From: Paracraurococcus ruber
Lineage (GTDB): Bacteria > Pseudomonadota > Alphaproteobacteria > Acetobacterales > Acetobacteraceae
Length of the DNA: 35,719 bases
Direction: 5' to 3'
Assembly: GCF_004353985.1 (NCBI RefSeq)
Contig: NZ_SMOA01000044.1
Location: forward strand, 1 to 35,719
Of this stretch, positions 1-6,912 are shown piece after piece (the stretch's first letter is position 1; the number at the start of each line of letters is the position of its first letter). Below the pieces are notes generated by a model. That model was not told the DNA's origin, did no database searches, and was given only the letters and a program-made list of their open reading frames with translations. Both the position numbers and the translations under genes were made by a program.

Positions 1-567
1 CTGCAGAACGCCGGCCGCGGCCGCGGCCACGGGATCGACGGTGGCGGCCGCCGGCGCCGGGGGCTCCTGCCTCGCCTCCTGCGCCGGCGGCGGCGCGGCC
101 GGCCGGGCGGGGCCGGTCGCCACCGTGTAGTCCGGCACGATCCGCGCCTGCACGCCGGTGATCACCAGCACCCGCTGGCCCACCACCAGCGGCACCTGGT
201 CCCGCTGGGTGACCGAGAGCAGCTCCTCCCGATCGGTCCGCACCACATATTCCCGGGCCGGGGTGTCGACCGCCGCACTTTCCGCCGCGCGGCCGATCAG
301 CCCACCGACCAGCGCGCCGCCGACACCGCCGAGCGCGGCGCCGATGCCGCCACCCGGCGTCTGGGCGCCGATCACGCCGCCGGCAGCGGCACCGGCGGCG
401 GCGCCCGTCGTACCCTCGGCGGTGATCTGCACCGCCCGGACGCCCACCACCACGCCCTGCTCGACCTTGTTGGCCTGCTGCACCGCGCGGGTGGCGTAGG
501 TGTCGGGCGAATAGCGGTCCCCGCAGGCGAGGAGGAGCAGGGGCAGGAGAAGGATGGGGCGGCGCAA
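1..567 (-). CDS. Glycine-zipper outer-membrane lipoprotein, SlyB/17-kDa-antigen-like (partial)
   Basis: The frame runs off the left edge of the window, so the C-terminus is missing. I place the start at a TTG (565-567 on the plus strand), because it gives a compact lipoprotein signal peptide, MRRPILLLPLLLLA, followed by Cys15 in a clear LLAC lipobox. No ATG or GTG lies in frame nearby. After the Cys comes a short linker, then a Gly/Ala-rich glycine zipper (about residues 45-80), then a small beta-rich segment with the motif VPLVVGQRVLVI. That order matches SlyB/Pcp and Rickettsia 17-kDa-antigen-type lipoproteins, which sit in the outer membrane and help keep the envelope intact. The visible end becomes Pro/Ala-rich, longer than the usual short family C-terminus, so there may be an extra disordered tail. 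Family is fairly sure; exact role is inference. Confidence 0.8.
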   Translation of the reverse strand, partial: MRRPILLLPLLLLACGDRYSPDTYATRAVQQANKVEQGVVVGVRAVQITAEGTTGAAAGAAAGGVIGAQTPGGGIGAALGGVGGALVGGLIGRAAESAAVDTPAREYVVRTDREELLSVTQRDQVPLVVGQRVLVITGVQARIVPDYTVATGPARPAAPPPAQEARQEPPAPAAATVDPVAAAAAGVLQ

Positions 568-1058
568 GGCGGCATCCGGCGCTGTGGCGGGCCAGGGATA
601 GCCAAGCGGCAGCGGTGAGTCACGGCCGGCCATCCGGCCGCCGCCTGCCGTCGCACGGCCCCGTCGTCGCGGCACGATCGCGGGACCCTCATGCTGAGCC
701 CCGGCAGGCCCAGCCTGGCGGATGCCTACACCGAGGGCGTGTCAGCCCCGGGCCTCGGATGGTCCCGGCAGGCCCCACGCGGCGGCCATCGCCCCGCCGG
801 CACGCCATGGCTCCGGCCGGACCCGGGCGAGGTCGCTCTCGTCGCCAATGCCCTGCCCGCTCCGTTCGTCGCGCTTGGCAGCGACCGGAGCGGGCAGGGC
901 ACTGCGAGGACCAGGCGAGCGGACCGCAGCCGACACGCTCCGTCGCGGCGGGCCGCCATGGCGGCTTGCATTCGATGCCGAAGGCCGCACCGTCCCGACG
1001 CCACCGATCGCCGGGCAGGTCCAGGATGCGCGGCGTCCACGCCGCGCCATGGCCCGTC
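568..1058. other. Gene-free stretch with a strong hairpin
   Basis: I find no convincing gene in these 491 bases. Open frames exist on both strands, but their translations are Arg/Pro/Ala-rich composition artefacts with no recognisable domain. The stretch holds a long perfect inverted repeat (849-864 with 886-901, described separately) and a 14-bp perfect palindrome, gccgccatggcggc, at 952-965. It lies upstream of the lipoprotein gene and downstream of the Rrf2 gene, both on the minus strand, so it should carry the lipoprotein promoter and the end of the Rrf2 transcript. I could not pick out a confident -35/-10 pair. Confidence 0.6.
849..901. repeat. 16-bp perfect inverted repeat with an inner stem
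   Basis: The left arm tgccctgcccgctccg (849-864) is the exact reverse complement of the right arm cggagcgggcagggca (886-901). Inside, gtcgc (868-872) pairs with gcgac (881-885), leaving an 8-base loop and a 3-base bulge (865-867). The whole could fold as a 21-bp hairpin on either strand. No T-run follows either arm. It could be a terminator-like or RNA-stabilising element after the Rrf2 gene, a REP-like extragenic palindrome, or part of a small RNA. Confidence 0.7.
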
Positions 1059-1502
1059 CTAGCCGGCAGCGACGGAGGCGGACGGCCGGTCGTCGCGCAG
1101 GTCGGCGACCAGGTCCGCCAGGGTCGAGCTGCCGAGCTCGGCGATCATCGCCTGCTCCGCCCGGTCGTAGCGTCGCCGCAGCAGATCGGGCACCTGCCGG
1201 CCGACGGGGCATTCCGCATTTGTTTTCCGATGCACGCCGATCAGCTTTTCCTTCTCGGGGTGGATCGCCCGCCAGATGTCCCGCAGGGTAATCTGCGTTG
1301 CCGGACGGGCGAGGGATGCGCCACCGGGACCACGCTGGACGGAGATTAGCCCCGCCCGAGACAACTGGCCCGCGATACGGCGCACCACCACAGGGTTGGT
1401 GCCGATGCTCCAGGCCAGCCGCGCACTGGTGGAATCGCCCGCGGAATCGCTGGCGATCAGGAGCAGGATATGGGTAGCGACGGAGAATCGAGTTGCAATC
1501 AT
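1059..1502 (-). CDS. Rrf2-family transcriptional regulator
   Basis: This is a 147-residue Rrf2-family winged-helix repressor. The N-terminal helix-turn-helix covers about residues 25-62, with recognition helix NPVVVRRIAGQLSRAGLI followed by the family wing RGPGGASLARPATQITL. Many Rrf2 proteins (IscR, NsrR) bind an Fe-S cluster through three Cys. Only one Cys (Cys98, in AECPVG) is present here, so a three-Cys cluster site is absent and it more resembles the YwnA-type branch. The gene is divergent from mmcB with 80 bases between the start codons. A perfect 6-bp inverted repeat just upstream of its start (1509-1530) is a plausible self-operator. Its other targets cannot be told from the window. 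The ATG start at 1502 fits the family N-terminus well. Confidence 0.85.
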   Translation of the reverse strand: MIATRFSVATHILLLIASDSAGDSTSARLAWSIGTNPVVVRRIAGQLSRAGLISVQRGPGGASLARPATQITLRDIWRAIHPEKEKLIGVHRKTNAECPVGRQVPDLLRRRYDRAEQAMIAELGSSTLADLVADLRDDRPSASVAAG

Positions 1503-1508
1503 GTCCAG

Positions 1509-1530
1509 GAATGTACGGCAAGCGACATTC
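1509..1530. promoter_or_regulatory. Candidate Rrf2 operator, GAATGT-N10-ACATTC
   Basis: gaatgt (1509-1514) and acattc (1525-1530) form a perfect inverted repeat separated by 10 bases, 6 bases upstream of the Rrf2 start codon and within the 80-base divergent region shared with mmcB. It is AT-richer than its surroundings. Its place suggests autoregulation of the Rrf2 gene, and possibly effects on mmcB. The site is seen; its function is inferred. Confidence 0.5.
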
Positions 1531-1582
1531 GCAGACCCGGCGCCTGAGCGCCAGGGGCGCGGCGTCGAGCTGAGATGCAGAT

Positions 1583-2074
1583 ATGATTAAATCCCCCAGT
1601 TGTGTCGCATTGGTCGCACCCGCTGAACGAACTCTCGCCGTTTGCCGCGCCGCGATGCGCTTCTGCGCCCTGCGCGGCTGGGTGCCGCTGCTGGAATTGC
1701 CGCTGCCGAATGGCCGGCGGACCGATATCATGGCCCTGCTGCCGGATGGTGGCTTCGCCGCTATCGAGGTGAAGTCCTGCGCCCGCGACTTCCTGTCCGA
1801 CAGCAAGTGGTCAGATTACAAAGAATTCAGCGACATGTTATTTTTCGCGGTCGACTTGGATTTCCCGCAGGACTTGCTGCCGGCGGAATGCGGGCTGCTG
1901 GTGGCGGAGGGGCGGGAGGCGGTGATGCTGCGGGACGCATCCCGCCACCCCTTGGCGCCGGCCCGCCGCAAGGCCCTGCTGCAGCGCTATGCGAAGGTGG
2001 CGGCCGGGCGGCTCGCCGCGCTGTCGGACCCGGAGGCGCATGCCGAAATGCGCGCGGCGTTGCGGGTGGAATAG
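1583..2074 (+). CDS. mmcB: MmcB-family DNA repair protein
   Basis: This 163-residue protein matches the MmcB family (formerly DUF1052), small PD-(D/E)xK-like nuclease-fold proteins of alphaproteobacteria. In Caulobacter, mmcB is a DNA-damage-response gene whose loss sensitises cells to mitomycin C. The catalytic-type signature is visible: RRTDIMALL with Asp48 and, fourteen residues on, IEVKSC with Glu62 and Lys64, the D...ExK arrangement of the nuclease fold. The conserved segment DFLSDSKWSDYKEFSDMLFF follows. Length is normal for the family. I saw no alphaproteobacterial LexA box (GTTC-N7-GTTC) upstream, so SOS control is not supported here. The gene is divergent from the Rrf2 regulator and lies 76 bases before a same-strand pair of unknown genes. 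Confidence 0.85.
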   Translation: MIKSPSCVALVAPAERTLAVCRAAMRFCALRGWVPLLELPLPNGRRTDIMALLPDGGFAAIEVKSCARDFLSDSKWSDYKEFSDMLFFAVDLDFPQDLLPAECGLLVAEGREAVMLRDASRHPLAPARRKALLQRYAKVAAGRLAALSDPEAHAEMRAALRVE

Positions 2075-2150
2075 GCGGCGTCTCGCCGGATGAGGCGGGG
2101 CGCCATGGCGGGAACGCTTTCTTCATCGGCCGCACGGCATCCTGTGCGAC

Positions 2151-3287
2151 ATGGCATCGGAATTGCCCGGCTGGCTCGCCCGGTTCGAAACCGGGCGATA
2201 CCGGCCTGTGACCTTCCTCGACCGTGGGTTGGCCCTGCCATTCACCACACCCGCCCTGCTTGGCGCCCGCATCCGACCGAGCGAGCGCAAGCTGCCGGAG
2301 CTTGTTCTCGCCAATCCGGCGGGGGTGGAAGGCGTCTACATTCTCCCCTGGGGCGCCATGCCCGACATCTGCACGCCGACGCTGCACGACCGCGCGCTCT
2401 GGAGCCGGGTTTCCCAGCTGCCCGTGCTGGCGCCGCGGTCGGTGCGGCACGCGACCCGGGCGGTGGCGCTGGAAGGCCTGGCCGGCCGTGCCGCCGCCCG
2501 CGCCGCCGAGCAGGCGGAGCAGGCGACGCGCGACGCCTGCACCCACACGCATTACCACCTGCTGGTCGAGCTGGTCCGGCAGTCGGAACCGGCGGGCGGC
2601 CCCGCCCAGGCCGCCCGCCACCCGAAGGAGGTCGAGGCGCTGGCGCGCGCCGTGCTGCTGCGGCGCAGCGCCAATGGTGCCCTGAGCCCCGCCGCCGCCT
2701 TCCAGGCCCTGGCCGACCTGGCCGAGGTGCTGGAGCCCTGCGGCCTCCCGGGCGACCCCACCCGGGCGCGGCTGCCGCGCCTGTCGGCCGAGATCGCGGC
2801 GGTGATCCACGACCTGTCCCGCTGGTCCGAGCTGGCGAGCCCGACCGAGCGCGGCTGCATCCGCCTGCTGGCGGAGGGCGCGGCCCTGACCCAGCGCTGC
2901 TTCGGCCTGGCCCTGCAGGAGGTACACGGCCTGATGGAGGATCTTTGGCAGCTGGCGGAGCGCTGGCGGTTGATGCCGGAGGCGATCGGCGAGATCGCCG
3001 CCCGGCCGGACTGGCTGCTCGATGGCTGGGAGATGATCTGCGGCCTCTGGCGCGCCGCCGGCGACGGGGAGCGCAGCGCCGTCCTGGGCGACATGGCGCA
3101 GCTGGTGCCGGTGATGCCGGTGGAGGTGGCCGACTGGGCCGGGTTCGACGCGCCGACGATCATGGAGACGCACCGGATCGGCCTGCGGCACTGGCGCCGG
3201 TCGGTGCATGCCAACCAGGACTGGATGACGGGCCGGATCCTCGACAGCACCGCACGGTATGAGGCGATGCGGGCCCGCTGCGCATGA
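2151..3287 (+). CDS. Hypothetical protein, first gene of an unknown two-gene operon
   Basis: I do not recognise this 378-residue protein. It has no signal peptide and no obvious membrane segment. The N-terminal third mixes strand and helix (…YRPVTFLDRGLALPFTTP…). The rest is predicted to be mainly helical, with a His-rich spot THTHYHLL (about residues 131-138) and several conserved-looking Trp in the C-terminal half. Its stop overlaps the start of the next gene by four bases (ATGA), so the two are translationally coupled. It lies 76 bases after mmcB on the same strand and could share its transcript. The Shine-Dalgarno before ATG 2151 is weak, and a near-perfect palindrome covers codons 9-16. 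Third-position G+C is high and even, as in the neighbouring genes, so I see no sign of recent transfer. Confidence 0.75.
   Translation: MASELPGWLARFETGRYRPVTFLDRGLALPFTTPALLGARIRPSERKLPELVLANPAGVEGVYILPWGAMPDICTPTLHDRALWSRVSQLPVLAPRSVRHATRAVALEGLAGRAAARAAEQAEQATRDACTHTHYHLLVELVRQSEPAGGPAQAARHPKEVEALARAVLLRRSANGALSPAAAFQALADLAEVLEPCGLPGDPTRARLPRLSAEIAAVIHDLSRWSELASPTERGCIRLLAEGAALTQRCFGLALQEVHGLMEDLWQLAERWRLMPEAIGEIAARPDWLLDGWEMICGLWRAAGDGERSAVLGDMAQLVPVMPVEVADWAGFDAPTIMETHRIGLRHWRRSVHANQDWMTGRILDSTARYEAMRARCA
2177..2197 (+). repeat. Near-perfect palindrome in early codons of the unknown gene
   Basis: cgcccggtt (2177-2185) and aaccgggcg (2189-2197) are exact reverse complements separated by cga. 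The resulting hairpin would sit about 25 bases after the start codon at 2151. It resembles a tRNA T-arm, but no acceptor, D or anticodon arms surround it. It may slow or gate translation, or be a chance product of the codons. Confidence 0.5.
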
Positions 3288-4492
3288 CCATGGCGCTGCA
3301 GCAGATCCGCAGCCTGCGGCAGGCGGTGACGGCAGCGGATGATGCGGCGGTGACCCGCCTTGTGGCGATGCTGGACGCGCTGCCGGAGCGGGGGGAGGCC
3401 GACCGGGTGCTGGACCCGGTGCGGCCGCGGCTGCGCACGCTGCGGCCGCCGCGGCCGCTGAGCCTTGCCCGGCTGCTCTTCCTGCCGCTCGACGGCGTCA
3501 TCCGGGCGCCGGCGGATTGGGGCCGCGCCGCGGTCGCCCTGCCGCGCAGCGCGCTGCTGGCGCTGGCCGCGGCGGTGGAAGCGACGGCGGCGGGCCGCGC
3601 GCTGGCGGCCGCCTGCCGCGGCCACACCCTGGGCGAGGCGGGGCTGGTCGCCGAGCTGGGCGAGGAAGCCTGGCGGCTGGCGGCGCGGACCCTGCCCGAC
3701 ACGCCGCCGGAGGGCTGGGGCCGCACCGGGCTGCAGCCGGCGGATTACGGGTTGATCCTGGCGCTCTGCCGCCCGGTCTGGCGCGCCGGGCCGGACATCT
3801 GGGCGGCGCTGGAGCAGGCGGAGGCCGGGCCCCCCGACCCGCTGGCCGCGGCGGCGCTGCGGGCGGCGGCCGCGCAAGGCATCCCGCCGCTGCAGGCGGC
3901 GCTGGCCACCCTGGCGCAGCGCGCCGCCGCGCCGGGCCGGGTGGCCCGCATCGCCGCCGGGCTGAATCCCGCGGCGCGGGCCGAGGCGGTGGCGGCGCTG
4001 GAGCCGCTGCTGGACCAGCCGCCGCCGCCTTTCGCCGCGGTGGATGCGGCCGAGGCGGCCGACCTCGCCCGCCGCACCGCCGGCTGGCTGGAGGACCTGG
4101 AGGCCTGCGGCCTGTTCTCCGGCCCGTCGCGCCGCCGCCTGCAGGCCTGGCGCCATGCGGCGGACAAGGCCTGCCGCGCCGCCTTCGCCACCGCGCTGGA
4201 CCGCGAGGTGGTGGCGCCGGCGGCCCGCCTGGCGGCCGCGGCGGCGGTCGCGGATGCCGAGGTGGAGGCGATGGAGGCGGGGGCATGGCGGCTGCGCAGC
4301 CTCGATGCCGCCGGCCGCAAGCTGGGCGGTGCCGCCGCCTATGACCGGGCGCTGCGGGAGATGGCGGCGACGCTCGCCAGCCTGGGCGGCAGCGCGGAAG
4401 GCCCGCGCGGGCTGCACCGCATGGACCTGGTCCGCACGCTGGAGATTCTGGCCGGGCCCAAGGCCGCGGCCGCGCTGCTGCCGGACCGCTGA
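3284..4492 (+). CDS. Hypothetical Ala/Arg-rich helical protein, second gene of the unknown operon
   Basis: This 402-residue protein is coupled to the preceding gene through an ATGA overlap. I recognise no domain. The sequence is overwhelmingly Ala, Leu and Arg, predicted almost all helical, without a signal peptide or clear transmembrane segments. The N-terminal 60 residues contain a helix, then LDPVRPRLRTLRPPRPLSLARLLFLPLDG, whose conserved-looking Pro/Arg pattern suggests a real folded motif. The C-terminus (GLHRMDLVRTLEILAGPKAAAAL) is a compact helix pair. It could be a scaffold or partner of the first protein. Strong third-position G+C and tight coupling support it as a genuine gene. Without searches I can assign no role. 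Confidence 0.72.
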   Translation: MTMALQQIRSLRQAVTAADDAAVTRLVAMLDALPERGEADRVLDPVRPRLRTLRPPRPLSLARLLFLPLDGVIRAPADWGRAAVALPRSALLALAAAVEATAAGRALAAACRGHTLGEAGLVAELGEEAWRLAARTLPDTPPEGWGRTGLQPADYGLILALCRPVWRAGPDIWAALEQAEAGPPDPLAAAALRAAAAQGIPPLQAALATLAQRAAAPGRVARIAAGLNPAARAEAVAALEPLLDQPPPPFAAVDAAEAADLARRTAGWLEDLEACGLFSGPSRRRLQAWRHAADKACRAAFATALDREVVAPAARLAAAAAVADAEVEAMEAGAWRLRSLDAAGRKLGGAAAYDRALREMAATLASLGGSAEGPRGLHRMDLVRTLEILAGPKAAAALLPDR

Positions 4493-4771
4493 GCCGATCG
4501 CGGCGCGGCAGGCCACCGCCGGCGAAGACCGCTTCGGCACCACCGCCATGGCACCTCCGGTCGCCGTGGCGACCTCTGGCAGCGTGTCCGCGCGTGGCGT
4601 CCCGCCACCCGCCCTGCGGCCCGGACGCTGATCCCGAAGGGCCCCGGCGATGACCCGCGGGGGGGCTGCGCGTCGGCCAGGACACCCGACGCGGTCGATG
4701 CCGGTGGCCTGGAGAGGCGGGCGCCGGCACCGTGGAAGGGCCCGCCGGATCGCGCCGCCGGGGCATCCGGG

Positions 4772-5638
4772 TCAGGCGATCTGCAGCTCCTGCAGGGCCT
4801 GCTCCAGCTCCTGGAAGCTCGGCATATGGCCGGTGGGGACCATCTTGCGGCCGGTCTCCACCGCGACCTGCGGCGCGTTGCCGTGCAGATGCGCGACCAG
4901 CACGGCGCGGATCACCTCGAAATACGCGCCCTCCTCCTCGACGATGCCCTTCAGCCGGCCGGCGAAGGGCGCCATCAGCCCATAGGCCAGCAGCACGCCG
5001 AGGAAGGTGCCGACCAGCGCGCCGCCGATCATCTTGCCGAGCACCGCCGGCGGCTGGTCGATGGAGGCCATGGTCTTGATGACGCCGAGCACGGCGGCGA
5101 CGATGCCCAGCGCCGGCAGCGCATCCGCCACGGTCTGCATGGCGTGCGACGGGTGCATCTCCTCGTGGTGGAGCTTCTTCAGCTCCCGCGCCATCACATC
5201 CTCGATCTGGTGCGGGTCGTCGGCGTTCATGCCGACCATGCGGAGGTAGTCGCAGATCAGGTCCACCGCGTGGTGGTCCTTCTGGATCTTCGGAAATTTG
5301 GAGAAGGCGGCGCTTTCCTCCGGCTTCTCGATATGCGGCTCGAGCGCCATGGCGCCCTTGCTCTGTGCCAGCCGCACGAAGAAGTACAGCAGGCTGAGCA
5401 TGTCCACGTAGTCCTGCTTCTTGTAGCGCGCACCCTTGAAGATCTTCCCGAAGCCGCCGAGCACATGCTTCACGTCGGCCATGCTGTTGGCCATCAGGAA
5501 GGTGCCGACGGCGGCACCGCCGATCATCAGCATCTCGAAGGGCAGGGCCTTCAGGATGATGTCCATCTTGCCGCCGGCGATGATGTAGCCGCCGAAGACG
5601 CACACCATCATGACGATCAGGCCGAGGATCGTGGTCAT
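4772..5638 (-). CDS. motA: Flagellar motor stator protein MotA
   Basis: This is a full-length 288-residue MotA, the inner-membrane stator subunit that forms the ion channel with MotB and pushes the rotor. Two N-terminal membrane helices (about residues 1-50) are followed by a cytoplasmic loop with the charged segment FFVRLAQSKGAMALEPHIE, equivalent to the torque-generating Arg/Glu region of E. coli MotA. Two further helices follow (about 170-225), containing ALPALGIVAAVLGVIKTM with the conserved proline and IGGALVGTFLGVLLAYGL. The C-terminus is short and cytoplasmic. The gene lies 18 bases after motB with a good Shine-Dalgarno (ggaagga), so the pair is one operon in the order motB-motA, the reverse of the classical order. 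No other flagellar gene is in the window. Confidence 0.95.
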   Translation of the reverse strand: MTTILGLIVMMVCVFGGYIIAGGKMDIILKALPFEMLMIGGAAVGTFLMANSMADVKHVLGGFGKIFKGARYKKQDYVDMLSLLYFFVRLAQSKGAMALEPHIEKPEESAAFSKFPKIQKDHHAVDLICDYLRMVGMNADDPHQIEDVMARELKKLHHEEMHPSHAMQTVADALPALGIVAAVLGVIKTMASIDQPPAVLGKMIGGALVGTFLGVLLAYGLMAPFAGRLKGIVEEEGAYFEVIRAVLVAHLHGNAPQVAVETGRKMVPTGHMPSFQELEQALQELQIA

Positions 5639-5656
5639 GCCGCTGTCCTTCCGTCC

Positions 5657-6664
5657 TCAGCTGCCGGGCTGGCTGCGCAGCAGGGTGATGGCGACGCGCC
5701 GGTTGGCGGCGGCGCCCGGCTGGTCCGCCAGCAGCGGCTGGCGGTCGGCATGGCCGGCCACGGATTGCAGCCGCGCCTCGCCGATCCCGGCCTCCAGCAG
5801 CAGCCGGCGGACGGCATTCGCCCGTTCCGCCGACAGCTCCCAGTTCGACCGGTCGGAGCCGCGGAAGGGCGTCGCATCGGTGTGGCCGGCGATGGACAGC
5901 CCGTTCGGCAGCCGCGCGGCGATGGCGGCGACCTTGGCCAGCAGCGCCCGCGCCCGTTCGTTCGGCGCGGCGCCGCCCAGCGCGAACATGGGGGAGCGCT
6001 CGGCATCCAGGATCTGGATGCGCATGCCTTCGGGCACCTGTTCGATCACCAGCTGGCGGCCAAGCTCGGCCAGCGCCGGGTCGTCCTGCACCTGCCGCCG
6101 CAGATCCTCCGCCGCGCGTTCGAAGGCCTGGGTCTCGCGCCGGTTCAGCTCCGCCCGCAGGGTCTGGTCGCCGAGCTGCTCGGCCGACAGGGCGGCGGTG
6201 CTGTTGGGCTGGGCCGTGCCGTCCACCGCGACGGCGCCGGAGACCTGCGGCGTCTCCTCTCCCAGCGGCTGCGGCGGCTTCTGCGCCGCCTTCTCCGGCA
6301 GGATGTCGGACTCGCCCTCCTCCTCGATGTCGAGCCGGACGGGGGCGCGGCCGAGCTCCACCCGGATGGCGCCGTTGTCCGAGACCATGTCGCCGTCGGA
6401 ATTGGGCGTCTTGCCGCCGAAGGGCTCGCCGGAGCCGGAGGAGCTGCGGCCGAGCGCGCTGGAGGGCGCGAAATAATCGGCCAGGCCGCGGCGCTGGTCG
6501 TCCGAGGTGGCGTTCAGCAGCCACATCAGCAGGAAGAAGGCCATCATCGCCGTGACGAAATCGGCATAGGCGACCTTCCAGGCGCCGCCATGGTGGCCGT
6601 GCCCGCCTTCTTCGATCTTCTTCAGGACAATCGTCGCGCCGTCGCGCTTGCCCTTGCCTGCCAT
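5657..6664 (-). CDS. motB: Flagellar motor stator protein MotB
   Basis: MotB anchors the MotA channel to peptidoglycan. I choose the ATG at 6664, giving 335 residues that begin MAGKGKRDGATIVLKKIEE; a longer in-frame reading upstream adds only Pro/Arg-rich sequence. A single membrane helix (about 30-50) carries the ion-binding aspartate in AYADFVTAMMAFF (Asp35, equivalent to E. coli Asp32), which points to proton use. A long acidic Pro/Gly linker (about 60-165) precedes the OmpA-like peptidoglycan-binding domain (about 200-330), with LSIAGHTDATPF, NWELSAERANAVRRLLLEAG and a terminal NRRVAITLL. The linker is longer than in E. coli. The gene is first in the motB-motA operon and divergent from a peptide ABC transporter. 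Confidence 0.95.
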   Translation of the reverse strand: MAGKGKRDGATIVLKKIEEGGHGHHGGAWKVAYADFVTAMMAFFLLMWLLNATSDDQRRGLADYFAPSSALGRSSSGSGEPFGGKTPNSDGDMVSDNGAIRVELGRAPVRLDIEEEGESDILPEKAAQKPPQPLGEETPQVSGAVAVDGTAQPNSTAALSAEQLGDQTLRAELNRRETQAFERAAEDLRRQVQDDPALAELGRQLVIEQVPEGMRIQILDAERSPMFALGGAAPNERARALLAKVAAIAARLPNGLSIAGHTDATPFRGSDRSNWELSAERANAVRRLLLEAGIGEARLQSVAGHADRQPLLADQPGAAANRRVAITLLRSQPGS

Positions 6665-6743
6665 GTCCCCCGTGCGGCCCGCTGCTGAGCGGCCGCACCC
6701 TGCCGCGGCCGGGCTTAAGGCCGGTCTAATGCCGCCGGGCGGG

Positions 6744-6834
6744 CCGGGCGGCCTGCCGGCCGCCGCCCGGCTGGGCAGTTTGCCCGGGTGGTGGGCAGGC
6801 CCGCGGCCGCGGGCCCGTCGCAGGCGCCCCTGCG
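6744..6834. repeat. Cluster of four inverted repeats between motB and the ABC binding-protein gene
   Basis: Four hairpin-capable elements are packed into 91 bases of the divergent intergenic region. They are ccgggcggc/gccgcccgg (6744-6752 with 6762-6770), tgccc/gggca (6781-6785 with 6793-6797), the perfect 18-bp palindrome ggcccgcggccgcgggcc (6798-6815), and cgcagg/cctgcg (6819-6824 with 6829-6834). The 18-bp palindrome and the 9-bp stem are the strongest. They could be regulator sites or mRNA leader structure, but very G+C-rich DNA forms short repeats easily by chance. Confidence 0.45.
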
Positions 6835-6912
6835 GGTGGCACGCGCCTTGCGACTCGCGGCGGCGGGCCCCCGTCGGCCCACAGAACAATCCCGACCGGG
6901 AGACGCCTTTCG

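Noticed and set aside
1503-1582. SOS (LexA) box for mmcB
   Set aside because: I found no GTTC-N7-GTTC in the divergent region; the inverted repeat there has a different sequence.
2177-2197. tRNA T-arm-like sequence (ccggttcgaaaccgg)
   Set aside because: No acceptor, D or anticodon stem can be built around it, and it lies inside a good coding frame.
3498-6698. Very long minus-strand open frame across the unknown gene, motA and motB
   Set aside because: It is an out-of-frame reading of motA/motB and antisense DNA; the translation is Arg/Pro/Gly-rich with no domains. Long chance frames are expected at this base composition.
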